Shown here: piece after piece, positions 9,319 through 18,155 of the stretch
Numbering within the stretch: the stretch's first letter is position 1
Layout: each line of letters begins with the position of its first letter
Source: Blastopirellula marina DSM 3645
GTDB taxonomy: Bacteria; Planctomycetota; Planctomycetia; Pirellulales; Pirellulaceae
Length of the DNA: 64,000 nucleotides
Direction: 5' to 3'
Assembly: GCF_000153105.1 (NCBI RefSeq)
Contig: NZ_CH672376.1
Coordinates: 2,625,136-2,689,135 of the forward strand
Position numbers and translations under genes: made by a program
The notes under the pieces: generated by a model
Told to the model about the DNA's origin: nothing
The model's database searches: none
What the model saw: only the letters and a program-made list of their open reading frames with translations

Positions 9319-9834
9319 ACTCTCGATATCTCCCAAATGCAAAAACGCAAGTTGCCCCTGCGGTTTCTCTAAACTGGCGAAAAGTTTCTTCGTCTCTGCA
9401 CTTAGAATCGCGAATCGCATGCCAGAGTCGCATAAGAACTGCATCGCACTCGATAAAATCAACGTTTTGCGCCTACATACCACGTGTAGAATCGCTGGCA
9501 AAAAATTGGAAGCGTCCAGTCGATTCCATTTTTGATCCACCTAGCTGGATGTTCTGACGAATGGCGCGTGGTCGCAGGGCGCCCATGGTGATTGATTGGA
9601 AACCGATCGGTGGATCGCAGCCGAATCGTAGGAAGTTTTCGCGGTTCCGCGCCCGTCGCGTTTCGTATCGCATGCGGCCATCCGCTGCAAACGAATCCAC
9701 GTTCTTGGATTGGCCCGAAGTCGGTACAATCCAGAGCAAATCGTCTTGGCGCGCTTGGCGGCCGCCGCCATCCCGTTTCCCAAACGATGGCCATTTCCCT
9801 AGCGATGGCCATTTCCCTAGCGATGGATCGTTCG
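9319..9834. promoter_or_regulatory. divergent intergenic region
   Basis: About 516 bases between the minus-strand pilin-like gene and the plus-strand monooxygenase. Both promoters should lie here. No coding frame with family content was found. The last 50 bases carry a direct duplication of 18 bases (9787-9822) that multiplies in-frame ATG codons. Confidence 0.45.
9787..9822 (+). repeat. 18-base direct tandem duplication at a gene start
   Basis: ATGGCCATTTCCCTAGCG occurs twice back to back (9787-9804 and 9805-9822). Each copy is in frame with the monooxygenase and would encode MAISLA, giving four in-frame ATG codons (9787, 9805, 9823, 9835). Confidence 0.8.
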
Positions 9835-11412
9835 ATGCAATCTCCCATTCTCATCGTCGGAGCGGGCCCCGTAGGGTTGGCCGCGGCGCTATCGCTTTCA
9901 CGGTTTCAAATTCCGCTGCGCATCATCGACCGCAACGAGGCGCCGACGACGCTTTCAAAGGCTCTCGTCCTGTGGCGGCGCTCCATCATTAACTTGGATC
10001 CGGTCATCCCGTATGAAGATTGGCTCGCGTGCGGACTAGTCCCGAAAGGTTTGCGTTTTTTTGATCAAGGCGCCTATCAGGCGACAATGACGCTCGAAAA
10101 CGGGGCGCACGTTTTGCCGCCGGGATTACTCATTCCGCAGTCGAAGATTGAGAACCGATTGATAGAGGCCCTCAAACAGCAAGGCGTCACGGTCGAGCGT
10201 CAAACCAGTTTAGAATCGTTCGTCCAACACGAGGATCGCGTCGTTTGTCAGCTCCAAACGCCAGATGGAGCCGAAGAGCTGGAAACGCCGTATCTCTTTG
10301 GTTGCGACGGCGCTCATTCGACGGTCCGGCATAGCCTGGGGCTCAACTTCTCAGGCGAATCGATCGCCTATCGCTGGTTGCTGGGCGATATCGAAGTGGA
10401 AGTCGAGGATGGCGTGAATCCGCATGCGCCAAAGTCCGAGTATGAACGGACGCTCGACCATGGCTGGCTCTATTCCACCAATTCGGACCAAGGAAGCTTG
10501 CAGCTTTTTCCGATCACCGATACGCGTTATCGAATCTTTGTCGAAGCCGGAGTGGCCGATCCCACGACTCCTCGCCAAGATCCGACGGTCCAGGATCTGC
10601 AAGCCGCGCTGATCGAGCGCACGCGGCTGCAGTGGAAAATCACCGATTCGCATTGGCTCGCCGATTTTCGTATCAACGAACGGCAAGTATCCCAATACGT
10701 CCATGGCCGAGTCTTTGTCGCAGGCGATGCGGCGCATGTCCATAGTCCCGCCGGCGGCCAGGGGATGAATACCGGCATTCAAGATGCCGTCAATCTGGCG
10801 TGGAAAGTCGCGTTGGTCTGGAAGGGAGACGCTTCCCCGGCGTTGCTCGAAACCTACCAGGAAGAACGGCATCCCGTCGCCGAGCGCGTCTTAAAGGTGA
10901 GCGGTCGTGCGATGCGCATGACGATGTCGACCAACCGTCTGACGCGCGGAGTTCAGGATGTCATTCAGTCGATCGTCACGCACATTCCAGCGGTCCGCAA
11001 AATGGTCACATCGATCTTGGCCGAAGATGACGTCGCCTACTTACACAGCTCGCTTGCTGGTGAGAGTGAAGGAAACGTCAAACCCGGCATGACATTGCCC
11101 GACGTGCCGATCGAGATCGATGGCCAGGTCTGTAGTTCGATCGCATTGCTCCGCCCTCGGAAGCTAGACGCGGTTTACACGCTCCTCTTGATGTCTGAGA
11201 CCAAGCCCGATGCTTGGCCCGGCAGTCCGCTCGTACAGGTGGTCCGTTTCGGTCAAGATTTTCAAGATCCCCAGCGGAATTTCAACCAAGCGCTCGGACT
11301 GCACAGCAACTCCGGCCTCTTGATCCGTCCCGACGCAACCATCGCCGCATCAGGAGCGCCCGCCGTGATTCAGGACTGGCTAGATCAATGGATGGAATCC
11401 ACCGCCCGGTAG
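9835..11412 (+). CDS. FAD-dependent aromatic monooxygenase-like protein
   Basis: A 525-residue protein of the PHBH/phenol-hydroxylase flavoprotein family. The Rossmann motif GAGPVG lies at residues 9-14, and the second FAD motif GDAAHVHSPAGGQGMNTG near residue 300. FGCDGAHSTVR near residue 155 is the family's DG motif. The C-terminal 130 residues resemble the thioredoxin-like cap of larger hydroxylases and end with LLIRPDATIAASG. The likely reaction is NAD(P)H- and O2-dependent hydroxylation of an aromatic or polyketide-like substrate; the substrate is unknown. The start is uncertain among 9787-9835; 9835 gives the standard distance to the FAD motif. Confidence 0.85.
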   Translation: MQSPILIVGAGPVGLAAALSLSRFQIPLRIIDRNEAPTTLSKALVLWRRSIINLDPVIPYEDWLACGLVPKGLRFFDQGAYQATMTLENGAHVLPPGLLIPQSKIENRLIEALKQQGVTVERQTSLESFVQHEDRVVCQLQTPDGAEELETPYLFGCDGAHSTVRHSLGLNFSGESIAYRWLLGDIEVEVEDGVNPHAPKSEYERTLDHGWLYSTNSDQGSLQLFPITDTRYRIFVEAGVADPTTPRQDPTVQDLQAALIERTRLQWKITDSHWLADFRINERQVSQYVHGRVFVAGDAAHVHSPAGGQGMNTGIQDAVNLAWKVALVWKGDASPALLETYQEERHPVAERVLKVSGRAMRMTMSTNRLTRGVQDVIQSIVTHIPAVRKMVTSILAEDDVAYLHSSLAGESEGNVKPGMTLPDVPIEIDGQVCSSIALLRPRKLDAVYTLLLMSETKPDAWPGSPLVQVVRFGQDFQDPQRNFNQALGLHSNSGLLIRPDATIAASGAPAVIQDWLDQWMESTAR

Positions 11413-11567
11413 GCCAGGCCTTGGCCCAATACTGTTCGGCCCGAGATTTGCGCCAGGTTAAGAGTCCGCTTTCACGCCGTTTTTCCGATTTGCGGGCGCC
11501 ATTGCCACGGCCTTGCGTGGCCTGACGAAGCAATGCAGATCTGGTCGATTCTAAGACGCTGCAATTT

Positions 11568-12713
11568 TTACTGGCTCTCGCCAAAGTAGCTCGCTAAGAC
11601 TTCTTCCCAGCTAGGGCTGGAAGTTCGTCGCAGCAGCACTTGGTTGACGGTTTCTCGCAGGGGACTGCCGCTCGGCAACGCGAAAGCGTAATTTTGTCGC
11701 TCGAAGGTGACCGGCAACACATAGGCGTCGCCTGCGAAGTTTTGAAAGATTTGGTACTTCAAAATTGGTTCGTCATAAACCACCGCGTCGCACTGATCGG
11801 CGACCAGGCTGTCGAGCGCTGATTCTACATTTGGGTGCTTCACGTACATAATGTGTCGAGCACGGAGATAGTCGGCCGAAGTGGAGCCTTCGACGGTCGC
11901 GACTTTGACGCGCGACAACTCAGATGGTCCGTTGATCCGCGCTTGTAATTCGGTCAACGTGAGGGCGGAGGTAACCGCAGCGGTGAATCCGGCGATTATA
12001 AACAACCCCGCAAACATCCAAATCAGGCCGATCATGCGACCGCCGAGAGAGGTCGGAACTTTGTCTCCGTAACCGACAGTCGTAATGGTGACGGCCGCCC
12101 ACCACATTCCGGAAGCGATGCCGTTCATCCAGCCGTGACCAAAATGCTCTCGATTGTGCCGGCGTTCAAACAGATAAATCCCGACGGCGCTGATGAACAT
12201 CGCCAAGATCAGGCCGGCGACAATCCGCAAAAACGCCAAAGACAAAAAGGCGTCGATAATCCCGGACCAGCCAGACCGACGATGCTTGGCGCCGATCGCG
12301 ATCCCCAGCCCCGAAGCGTAAAACGAATGCGTGAAATCCATGCGTTTCTCACGTTCGTAGTTCATCGTCAGCGCGGCGGCGGCCAGGTCTACCTGCGAGT
12401 TTTCGACGGCATCTAGCAACTCTTCCAGCGGCAGAACTTGGAACTGCAAGTCGACGGGATGGCCTGATCTCGCTTCTAACTCGGCTTTGACGTCCCGCAA
12501 CAGGTCGATGCTGATCCCTTCCCATTGATTCTCTTTGTTCCGCATCGCGAAAGGAGGAACCTCGCGCGTGCCGACGACGAGCGTTTCGGGTACTTCCAGC
12601 CTCAACGGCTGGTCGGCCGGTTGCTGAGGGTTCGCGTCGTCTTGGGCTAGGCCGGCCGCCGTCATGGCGATCAGGAATGCGAGCGATAGCAGCCAAAAAG
12701 AAACACGGGTCAT
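11568..12713 (-). CDS. GluR0-like ligand-gated potassium channel
   Basis: A 381-residue protein. Order: signal peptide (about 1-23), first half of a periplasmic amino-acid-binding domain (TLVVGTREVPPFAMR to SGLGIAIGAKH, about 45-143), membrane helix about 160-182, pore loop with selectivity filter TVGYGD (212-217), second helix about 225-250, then the second half of the binding domain (STSADYLRA to the end). This split-binding-domain topology is that of prokaryotic ionotropic glutamate receptors such as GluR0. It predicts a K+ channel opened by an amino acid or related ligand. Its ATG lies one base after the stop of the upstream paralogue, so the two are translationally coupled. Ligand unknown. 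Confidence 0.9.
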   Translation of the reverse strand: MTRVSFWLLSLAFLIAMTAAGLAQDDANPQQPADQPLRLEVPETLVVGTREVPPFAMRNKENQWEGISIDLLRDVKAELEARSGHPVDLQFQVLPLEELLDAVENSQVDLAAAALTMNYEREKRMDFTHSFYASGLGIAIGAKHRRSGWSGIIDAFLSLAFLRIVAGLILAMFISAVGIYLFERRHNREHFGHGWMNGIASGMWWAAVTITTVGYGDKVPTSLGGRMIGLIWMFAGLFIIAGFTAAVTSALTLTELQARINGPSELSRVKVATVEGSTSADYLRARHIMYVKHPNVESALDSLVADQCDAVVYDEPILKYQIFQNFAGDAYVLPVTFERQNYAFALPSGSPLRETVNQVLLRRTSSPSWEEVLASYFGESQ

Positions 12714-12714
12714 G

Positions 12715-13821
12715 CTATTCTCCCAAGTATCGATAGATAAGCTCATCCCAGGCGTCGCTCTCCCGAAACCGAAGCAGTTCTTCGTTGAGCGGTTTGCGAA
12801 GGTCGCTCTCTGGCGGCAATGCGATCGCATATTCCTGTTCGTTGAACGAGACCGGCAACACGTCGATCTGATTTAAGAATTCGTCGCTCGCGAGAAACTT
12901 GAGCAACGCTTCGTCGTAGACCATCGCATCGGCCCGATCGTCGGCCACCGCCTGGATCGCTTCGAGCGGAGTCGCATAGCCGCGAAATTTGATCCGACGC
13001 TGCGCCAAGTAGTCAGCGCTCGTGCTTGACGTCACCGTAGCGACCCGCACATGAGAAAGATCGGTGGCGCGCGCGATTCCGGTATCGAGTTGTTGCACCG
13101 TTAGAACAGACGTCACGACGCCGGTGAAGATGGACATCACCAGAATGCTGGCGAGCATCGCCAACAACGCGATGATCCGTCCCATCGTACTTACCGGAAA
13201 GATTCCCTTGTGTCCTAACAGGACGATGGCGGACCACCACACGCCCACGGCAATCCCTTCTCGCCGCTTACCGCCAAACGTGGTGGTGTTTTGCTTTCGC
13301 TCGAAAAACCAAAACAAGCAGCCGCAGATGACCACGATCCCGATCATCGCGAGCACGATCTGAATCAAGCTGCTCGACAGCACGCGCCGCAACAGAATCC
13401 AGGGATCACTTCGGTCCCGCGTACTGACCGCGATGCCCAGTCCCGTAGAAAAGTGGGGATGGCAAAACTCAACCCGTTCATGCCGATCCGCCGTCACGCT
13501 GATAGCGGCGACGGCGGCGTCTAAGTCTCCCGATTCTAGGCCGGCGAGCATATCGTCAAGCGTCAGTTCCCGAAATTCATACTCGAGATTCAGTTGGTCG
13601 GTCAGCTGTTTCCAAAGCTCAATGCTGATGCCTGACCACGATCCGTCGCGGTTTTTGAAGGAGAAGGGAGGGCTTTGTTTCGTACCGACTTGGAGGACGC
13701 CCCTGTTGTCATCCGCGGTGTCGGAGGATGAGGATGGCTGGGCCGAAGCGGAATTCCAGCCGAACAGTGCGGTTAGCAGCAGCGCCGGGAGGACCCGATT
13801 CGTAAACAATGAATGCTCCAT
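12715..13821 (-). CDS. GluR0-like receptor paralogue with degenerate pore filter
   Basis: A 368-residue paralogue of the downstream channel, with the same order: signal peptide (to about residue 27), half binding domain (LQVGTKQSPPFSFKN), helix about 152-174, re-entrant segment about 192-210, helix about 216-238, and half binding domain (STSADYLAQRR). Where the partner has TTVGYGDKVP this protein has LLGHKGIFPV, so no K+ filter is present. It may form a non-K+ pore, act as a non-conducting sensor, or assemble as a subunit with the partner; these are inferences. ATG 13821 is preferred to TTG 13833. The stop and the partner's start are separated by one base. Confidence 0.85.
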   Translation of the reverse strand: MEHSLFTNRVLPALLLTALFGWNSASAQPSSSSDTADDNRGVLQVGTKQSPPFSFKNRDGSWSGISIELWKQLTDQLNLEYEFRELTLDDMLAGLESGDLDAAVAAISVTADRHERVEFCHPHFSTGLGIAVSTRDRSDPWILLRRVLSSSLIQIVLAMIGIVVICGCLFWFFERKQNTTTFGGKRREGIAVGVWWSAIVLLGHKGIFPVSTMGRIIALLAMLASILVMSIFTGVVTSVLTVQQLDTGIARATDLSHVRVATVTSSTSADYLAQRRIKFRGYATPLEAIQAVADDRADAMVYDEALLKFLASDEFLNQIDVLPVSFNEQEYAIALPPESDLRKPLNEELLRFRESDAWDELIYRYLGE

Positions 13822-14144
13822 ACAGTTGGTCAAGTTTCGTCCGCATTCAGCGACCTTGAAATTCTAGCGTCAATGATTCTCGCACGAAATTGCCGTAAAT
13901 TGCTATGCCATTGTGCAACTTCCCCTTGCGAGAGACATTGCATGCAGCGGCACGATCACGCTTGTCAGCCGCAGAAAAGGATCGCTCGCAGGAATTCGGA
14001 GAGAAGATGGCTGGCACAACGTGTCCTGATTAAAAATACGCAGGACAAGCACGAAATTGCGAAACATGATGTCTCAGCTGATACAATTCAATCGCCGGAA
14101 TTGACGTTCTAATTTGAAGACATACGCCCAACACGGATGACACG
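13822..14144. promoter_or_regulatory. divergent promoter region between channel pair and RimK-like gene
   Basis: About 320 bases separate the start of the channel operon (minus strand) from the RimK-RCK_C gene (plus strand). No coding frame is supported. Shared regulation through this region is possible. No clear operator palindrome was picked out. Confidence 0.45.
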
Positions 14145-15362
14145 ATGAAACTCGGAATTCTGTCCACCGCCCCGCGCTGTTACAGTACGCGCCGTCTGGT
14201 TGCCGCAGCCAAAGACCGTGGGTTTAAGGTCTCGGTCGTCAATACGTTAAAGTGTTCCATCGACCTGCAATCCGGCAAGCCGGATCTTTATTACAAAGGC
14301 AAGCCGCTTGCGGACTACGACGCGATGATCCCCCGAATTGGCGCTAGTGTGACCTACTTTGGCACCGCCGTGGTGCGCCAACTGGAGCAAATGAACGTGT
14401 TTGTCGCCAATTCTTCGGGCGGAATCTCCAATAGCCGAGACAAGCTGCGCAGCATGCAGATTCTTAGTCGGCACCATATTGGCATGCCGAAAACGACGTT
14501 TGTGCGCGATCGGGCCGATCTCATCCCGTCGATCGAACGGCTCGGCGGAGCGCCGGTGATTATCAAGCTGCTCGAAGGGACGCAAGGAGTCGGCGTGATC
14601 TTGGCCGATACGATCAAAGTCGCCGAAGCGATCATCGAGACGCTGCAAACAGCGAAGCAAAACGTTCTGTTGCAAAGCTTCGTGGCCGAAAGCAAAGGTC
14701 GTGACGTTCGCGCGTTTGTCGTGGGGGATCGGGTCATCGGCGCGATGCGACGTGTCGCCCAGGGGGACGAGTTTCGCAGCAATGTTCACCGCGGGGGGAT
14801 GGTCGAAGCGGTGGAACTAGATGAAAAGTTCAATGACACCGCCGTGCGAGCTGCACAAATCATGGGTTTACAAGTCGCCGGCGTCGACATGCTGGAGGGG
14901 AACGATGGGCCTCAAGTGATGGAGGTCAATAGTTCGCCGGGACTGGAAGGGATTGAACGTGCGACAGGTCAGGACATTGCCGGCGCGATCATCGACTACT
15001 GTGCCGCCCATGTCGATTTCCCCGAAATGGATATTCGGCAGCGACTGACGGTAAGTCGCGGGTATGGCGTCTGCGAACTGGTTATCCCTGAAGGATCCCA
15101 TTTCATCGGCAAGACGATCGCGGACGCAGCTTTCACCGATCTGGACATCAACATCCTGACGCTTTACCGAGGTAAATCAGTCATTCCCAATCCGAAGGCG
15201 ACCCGTGAGCTTGAGCCGGGCGATCGCTTGTTGTGCTTCGGAAAACGAGAATCCATGAAGTCGTTGGTTCCGGCGAAGACACGAAAACAACGCGAGCCGA
15301 AGATCAAGAAACTCGATCCGTCCAAAATCGAAGATGCGTTGACCACTCCCAACTATTCGTAG
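14145..15362 (+). CDS. RimK-family ATP-grasp ligase fused to RCK_C (TrkA-C) domain
   Basis: A 405-residue protein. Residues 1-300 are a RimK-type ATP-grasp glutamate ligase: NSRDKLRSMQIL, VIIKLLEGTQGVGV (ATP-binding Lys and Gly-rich loop), EFRSNVHRGG and the Mg-site EVNSSPGLEGIE. Residues about 305-385 match RCK_C/TrkA-C: VCELVIPEGSHFIGKTI, then a beta-rich stretch and ELEPGDRLLCFG. RimK proteins add glutamates to ribosomal protein S6 or, as MptN/CofF, to pterin or F420 cofactors. RCK_C domains bind small ligands and usually regulate K+ transport. The fusion suggests ligand-controlled ligation. The Lys/Arg-rich tail is extra. Neighbouring GluR0-like channels strengthen an ion link but do not prove it. 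Confidence 0.88.
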   Translation: MKLGILSTAPRCYSTRRLVAAAKDRGFKVSVVNTLKCSIDLQSGKPDLYYKGKPLADYDAMIPRIGASVTYFGTAVVRQLEQMNVFVANSSGGISNSRDKLRSMQILSRHHIGMPKTTFVRDRADLIPSIERLGGAPVIIKLLEGTQGVGVILADTIKVAEAIIETLQTAKQNVLLQSFVAESKGRDVRAFVVGDRVIGAMRRVAQGDEFRSNVHRGGMVEAVELDEKFNDTAVRAAQIMGLQVAGVDMLEGNDGPQVMEVNSSPGLEGIERATGQDIAGAIIDYCAAHVDFPEMDIRQRLTVSRGYGVCELVIPEGSHFIGKTIADAAFTDLDINILTLYRGKSVIPNPKATRELEPGDRLLCFGKRESMKSLVPAKTRKQREPKIKKLDPSKIEDALTTPNYS

Positions 15363-15448
15363 CGCCGCCGCGGTTGCGTCCGTTGTCGTCGGCGTCGCCA
15401 GGGAAAGCGGCGATAGGCCTGTGAAGGCGATTTTAGGACATAGGAAGT

Positions 15449-15519
15449 TCAGCGCAAAAGAAAGGCCGTCAACGACTTACGTTGACGGCCTGTTCTGGTA
15501 GCGGAGGGCACGAGATTCG
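15449..15519. repeat. left att-like copy: tRNA-Ser 3' end plus its terminator
   Basis: These 71 bases match 18744-18814 in direct orientation with seven differences. The first part is the tRNA-Ser terminator hairpin, the last 18 bases (15502-15519) are the 3' end of tRNA-Ser(GGA). The perfectly identical core is 15497-15519 (23 bases). After 15519 the tRNA similarity stops abruptly. This is the expected structure of an attL made by integration into a tRNA gene. Confidence 0.85.
15455..15490 (-). terminator. rho-independent terminator (displaced original of tRNA-Ser)
   Basis: On the minus strand GGCCGTCAACG pairs with CGTTGACGGCC around a five-base loop, followed by TTTCTTTTG. The same hairpin recurs at 18750-18784 directly downstream of the intact tRNA-Ser. 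This copy is now 3.3 kb from the tRNA, left behind by integration. Confidence 0.8.
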
Positions 15520-15647
15520 TCCGGGTATTTTGGCGTATCTCTTTCCTAAGCAATGGTTTGCGGAAGTTATTGGTTGTGTGTTGGTCTGTTTCGTAGCGCG
15601 GTTTGCGCCGGTAAATTCCGGTGCTTTCCCGTTTTCGCGCATTGGCA

Positions 15648-15670
15648 TTAGTACGAATTTAGTACAAAAC
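15648..15670 (+). repeat. paired TTAGTAC repeats, left end of element
   Basis: TTAGTAC at 15648 and TTAGTACAAAAC at 15659, start to start 11 bases. The same 12-mer TTAGTACAAAAC occurs at 18701 with a TAGTACAAA copy 12 bases later. Helically phased pairs at both ends of the element suggest protein-binding sites, perhaps for the recombinase. Confidence 0.6.
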
Positions 15671-15708
15671 TTTGCTGCTTGGATTGATTGCCAACGGGAG
15701 GTGTGCTG

Positions 15709-17259
15709 ATGCGCCTCCGCATGCCGATTGTTGCTCCAAAAGGACGGCTGTTGCAAGTCGCAGAGTATGCCCGCTACAGCACCGATGAACAAAATCCACG
15801 CAGTATTACTGATCAGTACGCCTACTCCGAGAAAATTCTCAGGGAAAATAATGCACCTGAATTCGAGACGACTCAGCTTTCTGATGCTGAAATGTCAGGG
15901 GAACTGGTTTCGCGCCCCGGCATAGATCGACTTCGACAAGGCATTGCCAAGCGTGCCTGGGATTTGATTATTGCCGAGGATTCCAGCCGGCTCTACCGCC
16001 ACGAGACCGAGTGTATGGTCCTTGTCGAAGAAGCTGTCGACGAAGGGATTCGGGTTATCTGTATCAATGATTTCGTGGATACTGCCGAACCGGATTGGCG
16101 AGATCGATTGCATGATGCCGCAAGGCATCATGCTAAAGCCAACAAGTTCACCGCTTATCGTATCAAACGAAGTCACGATGCCCTTTGGGAAATGGGGGCA
16201 GGTATCGGCAAACTTCGCCCTGGCTATTCCCGGCGCGCCTCATATCCTGCGACTTCCAGAGAGCCGGAAAGCGGACCATTTTTCGATAGCATCGATACGG
16301 TCGAAGCTGCACTTGTCAAATCCGCATACGAAATGATTGCAGCTGGCGATCACCCCACTTTGGTGGCTGGCTGGCTAACTAAAAAAGGTCTTAGGAAATG
16401 CGTAGGCGCAAAAAATATTGCCTACTCCAAAACCAATGTCAACGAATTGATCCGCCGGTCAATCTATCGTGGACACGATGTCTATCGCCACAAGGTATCA
16501 GAAAAGAAGCTTCGAACTGGCAAGTCCAAACAGCGACACCGACCAGACCAGGTGCTTACCCGAGAAATGCCTAATTTGCGTATCGTGTCTGATGCACTGT
16601 GGTACGCGGCTAATAGAAAAATCGACGAGCGACGGAGGAACAATGGTGTTCCTTCCGGAGACGAGCATCCTCTCGCGGGTATCCCGAGAACTACTCGATT
16701 CCCCCTGTCTACTCTGTTCGTCTGCGGTATCTGCGGAGGAAAAATGTGGTCTGATGGCCGAAACGAAGGTGGGTATCGCTGCAGTAATTCTGGTAGCGGA
16801 GCTTGCTGGAATAAGGCGACGGCACTACGAGGGTTAACTCATCGCCAAATCAGTGAAGTGGTTGTCAGAGAATTGCTCTCGTTGAATTCGACAATGGAAG
16901 TCTTGGTAGAGCACATTGGTACAGTTCTGAAGAAGGATACCGACCACGAGTCCATTTGTCACAAGTTAAAGAAACAGATGGAACAGCTACGCAACGAATG
17001 TGACAACTTGGGAGAGGCTCTCGCAAAGAGTGGCCCTAATGGCCAATTTCAGACGCTCTTGAATCTTCTGGCAACGAAGGAGCAGAAGTGGGAGGAGATC
17101 AGGGCAGAATTGGCTTGCCTGGAAGAGCACGTCATTGTTCCGGCCTCGATTTCACCAATGATCATCCGAAAAGAAATTGAGCGAATGTCGGGTGATCTCC
17201 TAGAACTTTGGAATTGCCCACGAAAAGTTGACAGTGGATCGGTCTTAACGGGCAGGTAA
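15709..17259 (+). CDS. large serine recombinase, C-terminus replaced by IS sequence
   Basis: Starts at ATG 15709 behind GGGAGGTG. Residues 15-130 are a resolvase domain with the catalytic Ser24 in YARYST and the DxxRxxR-like DSSRLYR (91-97). Residues about 160-310 are a recombinase domain, followed by a Cys4 zinc ribbon (C339, C342, C358, C366) and a coiled coil about 405-480: the plan of a large serine integrase. The host-derived frame ends at 17208 (500 residues); the last 16 residues come from the IS3 element. Rejoining 17208 to 18516 restores an open frame with 60 more residues. Activity of the truncated product is unknown. Confidence 0.88.
   Translation: MRLRMPIVAPKGRLLQVAEYARYSTDEQNPRSITDQYAYSEKILRENNAPEFETTQLSDAEMSGELVSRPGIDRLRQGIAKRAWDLIIAEDSSRLYRHETECMVLVEEAVDEGIRVICINDFVDTAEPDWRDRLHDAARHHAKANKFTAYRIKRSHDALWEMGAGIGKLRPGYSRRASYPATSREPESGPFFDSIDTVEAALVKSAYEMIAAGDHPTLVAGWLTKKGLRKCVGAKNIAYSKTNVNELIRRSIYRGHDVYRHKVSEKKLRTGKSKQRHRPDQVLTREMPNLRIVSDALWYAANRKIDERRRNNGVPSGDEHPLAGIPRTTRFPLSTLFVCGICGGKMWSDGRNEGGYRCSNSGSGACWNKATALRGLTHRQISEVVVRELLSLNSTMEVLVEHIGTVLKKDTDHESICHKLKKQMEQLRNECDNLGEALAKSGPNGQFQTLLNLLATKEQKWEEIRAELACLEEHVIVPASISPMIIRKEIERMSGDLLELWNCPRKVDSGSVLTGR
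17209..17241. repeat. IS3 left inverted repeat
   Basis: First bases TGGAATTGCCCACGAAAAGT. It is the inverted complement of 18483-18515 apart from one C/T difference. Confidence 0.9.
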
Positions 17260-17274
17260 TTGGCGCGGCCTGGA

Positions 17275-18111
17275 TCAGAGCGCGCCCACGAGTAACGGTT
17301 CTTTGATCGCTTGCTCGAACTCGATTGGACTTCGGTAATCGAGTGACGAGTGCAGGCGACGAGGATTGTAAAAGCGTTCGATGTAGTCCGATGCGCCACG
17401 TGTGGCGTGTTCGTGCGTTTCGTAGATCATCTGGGCTTCCTCGGTCTTGTAGCTCTTGAAGAAGGATTCCATCGGCGCGTTGTCGTAGCAGTTGCCGCGA
17501 CGACTCATGCTCTGAACGATTTCGTGGACGGCTAACCGGCTGCGAAAATGTTCGCTGGCATACTGCGAACCGCGATCACTATGAACTATCAGTCCGGCTC
17601 TCGGTGAGCGAAACGCAAGTGATTGGTCCAACGCCGCGACCACCAACTCCGAATCGATGTTGCGACTGGTCTTCCAACCTATGATCTTGCGTGAATGCAG
17701 GTCGACAAAAGCGCACAAGTGAGTGAATCCCTCTTTGGTCGGTAGGTAAGTGATATCCGTGAGCCAAACTTGATTGATGGTTTCCGTGGAGAAGTTTTGG
17801 TCAAGCAGATTGGGGGCAATCGGTTGGTCGTGGTTGGAGTCGGTTGTCGAAATTCTGAATTTGGTGCGGCGATTTGCCTGGATTCCAGCCATCCGCATGC
17901 ATTTTGCGACCGTGTTTCGGCAGCATTCAATACCGCGACTTATCAGTTCTCGGTGCATTCTTGGACTTCCGTAAGCATCGAAATGCTTCTCGGAATGAAC
18001 CTCTTGAATGGCGCGAGTGATTTGCTTTTGTTTTGTCTCGGTCGCCGTGACATCGAGATGAGTGAATCGGTAGTACGCCGCACGCGTCACTTCGAGAGCT
18101 CGACAGAGCAC
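17275..18111 (-). CDS. IS3-family transposase OrfB (DDE catalytic subunit)
   Basis: A 278-residue frame with an HTH_21 region, then an rve integrase core. The catalytic triad is readable: Asp in WLTDITYLPT, Asp in IVHSDRGSQYAS, and Glu in MESFFKSYKTE with a Lys seven residues later. YNPRRLHSSLDYRSP is the family's C-terminal signature. The frame is open upstream to the A-run at 18189-18195, so the working transposase is expected to be an OrfA-OrfB fusion made by -1 frameshifting; the start at 18111 (GTG) is only the first candidate in the frame. The copy looks intact. Confidence 0.92.
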   Translation of the reverse strand: MLCRALEVTRAAYYRFTHLDVTATETKQKQITRAIQEVHSEKHFDAYGSPRMHRELISRGIECCRNTVAKCMRMAGIQANRRTKFRISTTDSNHDQPIAPNLLDQNFSTETINQVWLTDITYLPTKEGFTHLCAFVDLHSRKIIGWKTSRNIDSELVVAALDQSLAFRSPRAGLIVHSDRGSQYASEHFRSRLAVHEIVQSMSRRGNCYDNAPMESFFKSYKTEEAQMIYETHEHATRGASDYIERFYNPRRLHSSLDYRSPIEFEQAIKEPLLVGAL

Positions 18112-18155
18112 CGCGATCGGCCACCGATCGTGATGCCTGTCAATGAACTTGAGCC

